This document shows, piece by piece, positions 1-12,100 of a stretch of 64,000 nt of DNA (within the stretch, counting starts at the first letter, position 1; the number at the start of each line of letters is the position of its first letter). This DNA is from Luidia sarsii (Eukaryota > Echinodermata > Asteroidea > Paxillosida > Luidiidae). A program made the position numbers and the translations under genes. The DNA lies in the NCBI GenBank assembly GCA_949987565.1, contig OX465105.1:23256653-23320652 (forward strand), in the 5' to 3' direction. The notes beneath the pieces were generated by a model, which saw only the letters and a program-made list of their open reading frames with translations, searched no databases and was not told where the DNA came from.

Positions 1-7
1 AACCAAC

Positions 8-121
8 CATCGCAAATGTCACCAGAGTAACCTTCCAGACAGACACACAGCGCAGTTGCATTCACTCCAATACACGTAGCTCCATTCACACATGGGTTGT
101 TCCGGTCGTAGCATGGCAGCG
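8..121 (-). CDS. EGF exon type A, copy 1 (last complete exon in window)
   Basis: 114 nt. [28 protein letters not shown]. The array probably continues beyond the left edge since the flanking intron begins at once. Confidence 0.82.
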
Positions 122-3100
122 CTTTATAAACAGATCGGTAAAGAAATTGATGTGTCAGATTCGAAAACCAACTGAGGCAGATAGCACACGCCTGACCATG
201 CAAGAACAAGGAGGTCGTCATGCAACATCGACCAGCCTCACAATGACTGAGTGAGAAGCTTAAAAAAGCCTTTGCACCAATGACCAACACCCACCGATGA
301 GTATAGACACTACAAGAAACAAGTGTCACGAAGCAAGAATGGACACACAACTGAAGACAAATGATAACCTGCATAGTAAGCACCATATGCAACTTGACCG
401 AAGCATTTGCCATTTCAGTGTGAGAATAGGAATCTGGTCTGTTTTAATCACCTGCATGGTGCCAATGTACCACACAAATCTGTAAGGGTAAGAGATGATG
501 GCCCTGCTAACCGGTGAACAAGTACACGTTGAGGTCACAGAGGTAACCACCCAAAGGCTTCTAGAAGCACACCAGGCCAGCAAACGAAATATTCTACCAC
601 GACAGTTGTGCAAGAAGTATATGGCAGATTGTCCATGATGGTCGTAAGAAACAAAGGAAAGAAAAGTAACCCTCCACACTTTTTTTTGGCCAATGTTGTG
701 GTACATGATGCATGCAAATGTAACAAATATCCACGGTAAAGATATGATATATATGTATGCTTGAATAACTAGCCATGCACGGTGTACTGTGCTCATCACA
801 GATGCATTATCTGACCTATTTGGCAATAGACGCCGGTAAAACCGTCCACACAGGCGCAGTTTGTTGTGACGTTGTCAGGGGTGGAACAGGTAGCTCCGTT
901 CAGACAAGGGTTAGTCTGTTCCTCACAAGGATGTACTGGAAAAGGGTAAATTAGCAAGTTGCATTTGCTGTAAATTCTTCATCTTGAAAACTATTTGGAC
1001 ATTGAGATAATCAATCTGTTGCATTCTTTAAATCAGTAGAAAATCCATCAGTTGGAATTACTTCAAGCGAACTTTACAGTATAATGAAAGTAGTCGTTTC
1101 TGTACGCAATGCACCTCTTTCACACGTAAGGTCAAGCAAGCCGTCTGCGCATGTGCAGACTGCACTTGACTCCACCTCTGCACACGTTGCTCCATTTGAT
1201 TTTGAAGTCTTCATGAGACATAATCAAAGCGTATATCGAAGGTATCTCCATTTCAATCGTCATAGTTAATCAATATCGCTACATGTTAATATATATCTAT
1301 CATTGTTGGGTCAGATCGAAGTAACGTTTGTACAGAGAATGTTGACATAGATGACATCATGGGGCGACAAATGTATTTGAAAATCAGACAGTTTTCCTAG
1401 AGGCTTCAAAATGAAGCGTTCAACCAACCATCGCAAATGTCACCAGAGTAACCTCCCAGACACACACACAGCGCAGTTGCATTCACTTCAATACACGTAG
1501 CTCCATTCACACATGGGTTGTTCCGGTCGTGGCATGGCAGCGCTTTATAAACAAATCGGTAAAGAAATTAATGTGTCAGATTTGAAAAATAACTGAGGCA
1601 GATAGCACACACACGACCGTGCAAGAACAAGGAGGTCGTCATGCAACATCGACCAGCCTCACAATGACTGAGTGAGAAGCTTAAAGAAGCCTTTGCACCA
1701 ATGACCAACAACCACCGATGAGTATAGACACTGAAAGAAACAAGTATCACGAAGCATGAATGGACACACAACTGAAGACAAATGATAACCTGCATAGTAA
1801 GCACCATATGCAACTTGACCGAAGCATTTGCCATTTTAGTGTGAGAATAGGAATCTGGTCTGTTTTAATCACCTGCATGGTGCCAATGTACCACACAAAT
1901 CTGTAAGGGTAAGAGATGATGGCCCTGCTAACCGGTGAACAAGTACACGTTGAGGTCACAGAGGTAACCACCCAAAGGCTTCTAGAAGCACACCAGGCCA
2001 GCAAACGAAATATTCTACCACGACAGTTGTGCAAGAAGTATATGGCAGATTGTCCATGATGGTCGTAAGAAACAAAGGAAAGAAAAGTAACCCTCCACAC
2101 TTTTTTTTGGCCAATGTTGTGGTACATGATGCATGCAAATGTAACAAATATCCCCGGTAAAGATATGATATATATGTATGCTTGAATAACTAGCCATGCA
2201 CGGTGTACTGTGCTCATCACAGATGCATTATCTGACCTATTTGGCAATAGACGCCGGTAAAACCGTCCACACAGGCGCAGTTTGTTGTGACGTTGTCAGG
2301 GGTGGAACAGGTAGCTCCGTTCAGACAAGGGTTAGTCTGTTCCTCACAAGGATGTACTGGAAAAGGGTAAATTAGCAAGTTGCATTTGCTGTAAATTCTT
2401 CATCTTGAAAACTATTTGGACATTGAGATAATCAATCTGTTGCATTCTTTAAATCAGTAGAAAATCCATCAGTTGGAATTACTTCAAGCGAACTTTACAG
2501 TATAATGAAAGTAGTCGTTTCTGTACGCAATGCACCTCTTTCACACGTAAGGTCAAGCAAGCCGTCTGCGCATGTGCAGACTGCACTTGACTCCACCTCT
2601 GCACACGTTGCTCCATTTGATTTTGAAGTCTTCATGAGACATAATCAAAGCGTATATCGAAGGTATCTCCATTTCAATCGGCATGGTTAATCAATATCGC
2701 TACATGTTAATATATATCTATCATTGTTGGGTCAGATCGAAGTAACGTTTGTACAGAGAATGTTGACATAGATGACATCATGGGGTGACAAATGTATTTG
2801 AAAATCAGACAGTTTTCCTAGAGGCTTCAAAGTGAAGCGTTCAACCAACCATCGCAAATGTCACCAGAGTAACCTCCCAGACACACACACAGCGCAGTTG
2901 CATTCACTTCAATACACGTAGCTCCATTCACACATGGGTTGTTCCGGTCGTGGCATGGCAGCGCTTTATAAACAAATCGGTAAAGAAATTAATGTGTCAG
3001 ATTTGAAAAATAACTGAGGCAGATAGCACACATACGACCGTGCAAGAACAAGGAGGTCGTCATACAACATCGACCAGCCTCACAATGACTGAGTGAGAAG

Positions 3101-6100
3101 CTTAAAGAAGCCTTTGCACCAATGACCAACAACCACCGATGAGTATAGACACTGAAAGAAACAAGTATCACGAAGCAAGAATGGACACACAACTAAAGAC
3201 AAATGATAACCTGCATAGTTCAGCACCGTATATGCAAGTTGACCGAAGCATTTGTCATTTTAGTGTGAGAATGGGAATCTTGTCTGTTTTATTCACCTGC
3301 ATGGTGCCAGTGTTCCACACAAATCTGTAAGGGTAAGAGATGATGGCTCTGCTAACCGGTGAACAAGTACACATTGAGGTCACAGAGGTAACCACCCAAA
3401 GGCTTCTAGAAGCACACCAGGCCAGCAAACGAAATATTCTACCACGACAGTTGTGCAAGAAGTATGTGGCAAATTGTCCATGATGGTCGTAAGAAAAAAG
3501 GAAAGAAGAGCAACCCTCCTCACTTTTTTTTGGCCAATGTTGTGGTACATGATGCATGCAAATGTAACAAATATCCCCGGTAAAGATATGATATATATGT
3601 ATGCTTGAATAACTAGCCATGCACGGTGTACTGTGCTCATCACAGATGCATTATCTGACCTATTTGGCAATAGACGCCGGTAAAACCGTCCACACAGGCG
3701 CAGTTTGTTGTGACGTTGTCAGGGGTGGAACAGGTAGCTCCGTTCAGACAAGGGTTAGTCTGTTCCTCACAAGGATGTACTGGAAAAGGGTAAATTAGCA
3801 AGTTGCATTTGCTGTAAATTCTTCATCTTGAAAGCTATTTGGACATTGAGATAATCAATCTGTTGCATTCTTTAAATCAGTAGAAAATCCATCAGTTGGA
3901 ATTACTTCAAGCGAACTTTACAGTATAATGAAAGTAGTCGTTTCTGTACGCAATGCACCTCTTTCACACGTAAGGTCAAGCAAGCCGTCTGCGCATGTGC
4001 AGACTGCACTTGACTCCACCTCTGCACACGTTGCTCCATTTGATTTTGAAGTCTTCATGAGACATAATCAAAGCGTATATCGAAGGTATCTCCATTTCAA
4101 TCGTCATAGTTAATCAATATCGCTTCATGTTAATATATATCTATCATTGTTGGGTCAGATCGAAGTAACGTTTGTACAGAGAATGTTGACATAGATGACA
4201 TCATGGGGTGACAAATGCATTTGAAAATCAGACAGTTTTCCTAGAGGCTTCAAAATGAAGCGTTCAACCAACCATCGCAAATGTCACCAGAGTAACCTCC
4301 CAGACACACACACAGCGCAGTTGCATTCACTTCAATACACGTAGCTCCATTCACACATGGGTTGTTCCGGTCGTGGCATGGCAGCGCTTTATAAACAAAT
4401 CGGTAAAGAAATTAATGTGTCAGATTTGAAAAATAACTGAGGCAGATAGCACACACACGACCGTGCAAGAACAAGGAGGTCGTCATGCAACATCGACCAG
4501 CCTCACAATGACTGAGTGAGAAGCTTAAAGAAGCCTTTGCACCAATGACCAACAACCACCGATGAGTATAGACACTGAAAGAAACAAGTATCACGAAGCA
4601 TGAATGGACACACAACAGAAGACAAATGATAACCTGCATAGTTCAGCACCGTATATGCAACTTGACCGAAGCATTTGTCATTTTAGTGTGAGAATGGGAA
4701 TCTTGTCTGTTTTATTCACCTGCATGGTGCCAGTGTTCCACACAAATCTGTAAGGGTAAGAGATGATGGCTCTGCTAACCGGTGAACAAGTACACGTTGA
4801 GGTCACAGAGGTAACCACCCAAAGGCTTCTAGAAGCACACCAGGCCAGCAAACGAAATATTCTACCACGACAGTTGTGCAAGAAGTATGTGGCAAATTGT
4901 CCATGATGGTCGTAAGAAAAAAGGAAAGAAGAGCAACCCTCCTCACTTTTTTTTGGCCAATGTTGTGGTACATGATGCATGCAAATGTAACAAATATCCC
5001 CGGTAAAGATATGATATATATGTATGCTTGAATAACTAGCCATGCACGGTGTACTGTGCTCATCACAGATGCATTATTTGACCTATTTGGCAATAGACGC
5101 CGGTAAAACCGTCCACACAAGCGCAGTTTGTTGTGACGTTGTCAGGGGTGGAACAGGTAGCTCCGTTCAGACAAGGGTTAGTCTGTTCCTCACAAGGATG
5201 TACTGGAAAAGGGTAAATTAGCAAGTTGCATTTGCTGTACATTCTTCATCTTGAAAACTATTTGGACATTGAGATAATCAATCTGTTGCATTCTTTAAAT
5301 CAGTAGAAAATCCATCAGTTGGAATTATTTCAAGCGAAGTTTACAGTATAATAAAAGTAGTCATTTCTGTACGCAATGCACCTCTTTCACAGGTAAGGCC
5401 AAGAAAGCCGTCTGCGCATGTGCAGACTGCACTTGACTCCACCTCTGTACACGTTGCATCATGTACCACAACATTGGCAACAATTGAAACAAATTGAAAC
5501 AAATTGAAACAAATATCCCCGGTAGAGATTATATGTATGATTGAATAACTAGCCATGCAAGGTGTACAGTGCTCATCACAGATGCATTTATCTGACCTAT
5601 TTGACAATAGACGCCGGCAAAACCGTCCACACAGGCGCAATCTGCTGTGACGTTGTCAGAGGTGGAACAGGTAGCTCCGTTCAGACAGGGATTAGTCTGT
5701 TCCTCACAAGGATGTACTGGAAAAGGGTAAATTAGCAAGTTGCATTTGCTGTAAATTCTTCATCTTGAAAACTATTTGGACATTGAGATAATCAATCTGT
5801 TGCAATCTTTAAATCAGTAGAAAATCCATCTGTTGAAATTATTTCAAGCGAACTTTACAGTATAATGAAAGTAGTCATTTCTGTACGGAATGCACCTCTT
5901 TCACAGGTAAGGCCAACGAAGCCGTCTGCGCATGTGCAGACTGCACTTGACTGCACCTCTGTACACGTTGCTCCATTGACGCATGGATTGACGCTCTCAT
6001 GACAAGGAGACACTGTCAACAGAATTAATCCAAAAACAAACCACAACTCTCCGAGTCAAAAAGAGGAAAAGTTCCAAATGTTAGCAAATGCCATCAATTA

Positions 6101-9100
6101 TCCTGCACAGAAAAGTTACAAAATCCAGGTGAAATGAGACGTTTGATTTTGAACAGTCTTCATCAGACATAATCAAAGCGTATATCGAAGGTATCTCCAT
6201 TCAACCAACCATCGCAAATGTCACCAGAGTAACCTTCCAGACAGACACACAGCGCAGTTGCATTCACTCCAATACACGTAGCTCCATTCACACATGGGTT
6301 GTTCCGGTCGTAGCATGGCAGCGCTTTATAAACAGATCGGTAAAGAAATTGATGTGTCAGATTCGAAAACCAACTGAGGCAGATAGCACACGCCTGACCA
6401 TGCAAGAACAAGGAGGTCGTCATGCAACATCGACCAGCCTCACAATGACTGAGTGAGAAGCTTAAAAAAGCCTTTGCACCAATGACCAACACCCACCGAT
6501 GAGTATAGACACTACAAGAAACAAGTGTCACGAAGCAAGAATGGACACACAACTGAAGACAAATGATAACCTGCATAGTAAGCACCATATGCAACTTGAC
6601 CGAAGCATTTGCCATTTCAGTGTGAGAATAGGAATCTGGTCTGTTTTAATCACCTGCATGGTGCCAATGTACCACACAAATCTGTAAGGGTAAGAGATGA
6701 TGGCCCTGCTAACCGGTGAACAAGTACACGTTGAGGTCACAGAGGTAACCACCCAAAGGCTTCTAGAAGCACACCAGGCCAGCAAACGAAATATTCTACC
6801 ACGACAGTTGTGCAAGAAGTATATGGCAGATTGTCCATGATGGTCGTAAGAAACAAAGGAAAGAAAAGTAACCCTCCACACTTTTTTTTGGCCAATGTTG
6901 TGGTACATGATGCATGCAAATGTAACAAATATCCACGGTAAAGATATGATATATATGTATGCTTGAATAACTAGCCATGCACGGTGTACTGTGCTCATCA
7001 CAGATGCATTATCTGACCTATTTGGCAATAGACGCCGGTAAAACCGTCCACACAGGCGCAGTTTGTTGTGACGTTGTCAGGGGTGGAACAGGTAGCTCCG
7101 TTCAGACAAGGGTTAGTCTGTTCCTCACAAGGATGTACTGGAAAAGGGTAAATTAGCAAGTTGCATTTGCTGTAAATTCTTCATCTTGAAAACTATTTGG
7201 ACATTGAGATAATCAATCTGTTGCATTCTTTAAATCAGTAGAAAATCCATCAGTTGGAATTACTTCAAGCGAACTTTACAGTATAATGAAAGTAGTCGTT
7301 TCTGTACGCAATGCACCTCTTTCACACGTAAGGTCAAGCAAGCCGTCTGCGCATGTGCAGACTGCACTTGACTCCACCTCTGCACACGTTGCTCCATTTG
7401 ATTTTGAAGTCTTCATGAGACATAATCAAAGCGTATATCGAAGGTATCTCCATTTCAATCGTCATAGTTAATCAATATCGCTACATGTTAATATATATCT
7501 ATCATTGTTGGGTCAGATCGAAGTAACGTTTGTACAGAGAATGTTGACATAGATGACATCATGGGGCGACAAATGTATTTGAAAATCAGACAGTTTTCCT
7601 AGAGGCTTCAAAATGAAGCGTTCAACCAACCATCGCAAATGTCACCAGAGTAACCTCCCAGACACACACACAGCGCAGTTGCATTCACTTCAATACACGT
7701 AGCTCCATTCACACATGGGTTGTTCCGGTCGTGGCATGGCAGCGCTTTATAAACAAATCGGTAAAGAAATTAATGTGTCAGATTTGAAAAATAACTGAGG
7801 CAGATAGCACACACACGACCGTGCAAGAACAAGGAGGTCGTCATGCAACATCGACCAGCCTCACAATGACTGAGTGAGAAGCTTAAAGAAGCCTTTGCAC
7901 CAATGACCAACAACCACCGATGAGTATAGACACTGAAAGAAACAAGTATCACGAAGCATGAATGGACACACAACTGAAGACAAATGATAACCTGCATAGT
8001 TCAGCACCGTATATGCAACTTGACCGAAGCATTTGTCATTTTAGTGTGAGAATGGGAATCTTGTCTGTTTTATTCACCTGCATGGTGCCAGTGTTCCACA
8101 CAAATCTGTAAGGGTAAGAGATGATGGCTCTGCTAACCGGTGAACAAGTACACGTTGAGGTCACAGAGGTAACCACCCAAAGGCTTCTAGAAGCACACCA
8201 GGCCAGCAAACGAAATATTCTACCACGACAGTTGTGCAAGAAGTATGTGGCAAATTGTCCATGATGGTCGTAAGAAAAAAGGAAAGAAGAGCAACCCTCC
8301 TCACTTTTTTTGGCCAATGTTGTGGTACATGTTGCATGCAAATGTAACAAATATCCCCGGTAAAGATATGATATATATGTATGCTTGAATAACTAGCCAT
8401 GCACGGTGTACTGTGCTCATCACAGATGCATTATCTGACCTATTTGGCAATAGACGCCGGTAAAACCGTCCACACAAGCGCAGTTTGTTGTGACGTTGTC
8501 AGGGGTGGAACAGGTAGCTCCGTTCAGACAAGGGTTAGTCTGTTCCTCACAAGGATGTACTGGAAAAGGGTAAATTAGCAAGTTGCATTTGCTGTACATT
8601 CTTCATCTTGAAAACTATTTGGACATTGAGATAATCAATCTGTTGCATTCTTTAAATCAGTAGAAAATCCATCAGTTGGAATTATTTCAAGCGAAGTTTA
8701 CAGTATAATAAAAGTAGTCATTTCTGTACGCAATGCACCTCTTTCACAGGTAAGGCCAAGAAAGCCGTCTGCGCATGTGCAGACTGCACTTGACTCCACC
8801 TCTGTACACGTTGCATCATGTACCACAACATTGGCAACAATTGAAACAAATTGAAACAAATTGAAACAAATATCCCCGGTAGAGATTATATGTATGATTG
8901 AATAACTAGCCATGCAAGGTGTACAGTGCTCATCACAGATGCATTTATCTGACCTATTTGACAATAGACGCCGGCAAAACCGTCCACACAGGCGCAATCT
9001 GCTGTGACGTTGTCAGAGGTGGAACAGGTAGCTCCGTTCAGACAGGGATTAGTCTGTTCCTCACAAGGATGTACTGGAAAAGGGTAAATTAGCAAGTTGC

Positions 9101-12100
9101 ATTTGCTGTAAATTCTTCATCTTGAAAACTATTTGGACATTGAGATAATCAATCTGTTGCAATCTTTAAATCAGTAGAAAATCCATCTGTTGAAATTATT
9201 TCAAGCGAACTTTACAGTATAATGAAAGTAGTCATTTCTGTACGGAATGCACCTCTTTCACAGGTAAGGCCAACGAAGCCGTCTGCGCATGTGTCAACAG
9301 AATTAATCCAAAAACAAACCACAACTCTCCGAGTCAAAAAGAGGAAAAGTTCCAAATGTTAGCAAATGCCATCAATTATCCTACACAGAAAAGTTACAAA
9401 ATCCAGGTGAAATGAGACGTTTGATTTTGAACAGTCTTCATCAGACATAATCAAAGCGTATATCGAAGGTATCTCCATTCAACCAACCATCGCAAATGTC
9501 ACCAGAGTAACCTTCCAGACAGACACACAGCGCAGTTGCATTCACTTCAATACACGTAGCTCCATTCACACAAGGGTTGTTCCGGTCGAGGCATGGCAGC
9601 GCTTTATAAACAAATCGGTAAACAAATTAATGTGTCAGATTTGAAAAATAACTGAGGCAGATAGCACACGCACGACCGTGCAAGAACAAGGAGGTCGTCA
9701 TGCAACATCGACCAGCCTCACAATGACTGAGTGAGAAGCTCAAAGAAGCCTTTGCACCAATGACCAACAACCACCGATGAGTATAGACACTGAAAGAAAC
9801 AAGTATCACGAAGCATGAATGGACACACAACTGAAGACAAATGATAACCTGCATAGTTCAGCTAGTTAAGCTTATTTGTTCGATGAGGCTTTTCTTTTTC
9901 AAAATCTTTGAATAATATTCCGGTCTTTCAACCCGAGACCTTACCGGAATACCCACTATAAGTCACGTGATGATATCCCGCAATCGGTCTATCGGTAGTC
10001 ATAATATGACTACCGATAGTATCTGTACGTATATGCGCATGTGGAGACTGAGATATGTGTTACGTTTATTAGCAGCAAGTACCAGTATTTGCTAGAGATT
10101 GAGATTAATGTCCCGTGTTAGTAAAGTCCCATTCATCATAAAACAAGATCAAATGTACCGTACATGACATAGAAGAAAGTCACTCCTGCCTGATGAACGT
10201 TAGCAATGCACCATCTTCACACCAATAAGTGAAAGAAACTTGCTCCATGGAAAAACACGAGTTGATAATGCTCTATAACAAACAGCAACGATATAATCCT
10301 CAACCTTTCCGAACCTTCCAATTGCGAAAGCTGTTATTTCTAAACTGCTAGATTTTAATGTGCATAGCCAACGATTAAATAATGGAGCGTAAAAAACGCA
10401 TCCATGTGCCATGGATCCGTTATAAAGAGAAATGCAATGTTAGATGTCAACCTTTCGTTAGTTTCCGCTCATTCCCTGTCAATCGTGCGATCATTACAGA
10501 GAGATATATCTGACCTATTTGACAATGGACGCCGTCATAGCCTTCCACGCAGGCGCAGTTTGCCGTGACGTTGTCAGGGGTGGAACAGGTAGCTCCGTTC
10601 AGACAGGGATTAGTCTGTTCCTCACAAGGATGTACTGGAAAAGGGTAAATTAGCAAGTTGTGTAGACTGTGGATTCTTCATTTTGAAAACGGCTTTTAGA
10701 TATAAAAAGCAAGCTTTTGTAGTATTTATATCAGTCGAATAATGCATCAGTTGGAATTGTTTCAAGGGAGATTTATAGAAGTTATTGAACGTAATCATTT
10801 TTGTATGTTTAATGCACCTCTTTCACACGTAAGGCCAAGGAAGCCGTCTGCGCATGTGCAGACTGCACTTGACTCCACCTCTGTACACGTTGCTCCATTG
10901 ACGCATGGATTGACGCTCTCATGACAAGGAGGCACTGTCAACAGAATTCATCCGAAAACAAACAAGTTTCCGAATCAGTAAAGGAACATTTCCAAGTCTC
11001 ACCGAATGACATCAGTTAATCTGTTTGGCAAATTGGCAAAATCACTCGATGAAATGAGACGCTTGATTTGGAAAAAAACTCCAACTACTGATGGAGACAT
11101 GTAATCAAAGCGTATACTTGATCCTACTTGGTCATAAGTGAGTTAAGTTGGTAGGGATCGAAGGCACATGTATCTGTATTTCAATCCTTGCACTTAATCA
11201 ATATCGCTCTTTAGAATCCAACCCATGTAGGCTCATATCAATGTAACTTTAGCAGGAACAATGTAGACATCGATAACATAAGGGGATGGCAACTGTATTT
11301 GAAAAGCAGACAGTTTTCCTAAAGGCTTCGAAGTGTAGCTTTCAACCAACCATCGCAAATGTCACCAGAGTAACCTCCCAGGCAGACACACAGCGCAGTT
11401 GCATTCACTTCAAAACACGTAGCTCCATTCACACATGGGTTGTTCCGGTCGTGGCATGGCAGCGCTTTATAAACAAATCGGTAAATAAATTAATGTGTCA
11501 GATTTAAAAAATAACCGAGGCAGGTAGTACACGCATGACCGTGCAAGAACAAGGAGGTCGTCATGCAACATCGACCAGCCTCACAATGACTGAGTGAGAA
11601 GCTTAAAGAAGCCTTTGCACCAATGACCAACACCCACCGATGAGTACTAGACACTGAAAGAAACAAGTGTCACGAATCATGAATGGACACGCAACTGAAG
11701 ACAAATAATTATCTGCATAGTTGTTTACCATATAATTATGAAACTGTACCAAAGATTTAACACTTTAGCGTTAGTATTAGAAGTCAGTCCGTTTTGACTA
11801 CTTACATGTAGTCAGTGTATTATTAATTAATTACTGGATTTACGTGTATGGTATGGGCACTCATTGCAGAAGTATTTATCTGACCTTTTTGGAAATTGAC
11901 ACTGATATAACCGTCTGCGCAGGCGCAGTTTGATGTGACGTTGTCAGGGGTGGAAAAGGTAGTTCGGTTCAGTAGGAGATTAATAAGTCTGTTGTTAACA
12001 AAGATGGAATTGAAAAGGGCTAATTAGCATATTGCATCTGTGGTATATCATTTATCTTGAAAACTAATTGGACTTTTAAATAGGAAAGCTGTTGTAATTT

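Larger units (their letters stand above)
1..9870. repeat. Tandem array of 1.42-kb A-C-B units and 6.2-kb super-repeat
   Basis: A exons recur at intervals of 1,421, 1,421, 1,423, 1,937, 1,421 and 1,857 bases. Introns are as similar as exons. The segment from base 1 recurs from base 6,203 with near identity. The second super-repeat lacks two 1.42-kb units (its later part is offset by 3,357, equal to 6,202 minus twice about 1,422). Unequal crossing-over is the simplest explanation; an assembly artefact must be excluded. Confidence 0.85.

Noticed and set aside
326..826. 166-codon minus-strand frame, repeated at 1,747 and 6,528
   Set aside because: Lies in intron between exons A and B. Its recurrence follows from the array duplication and it is broken in other units.
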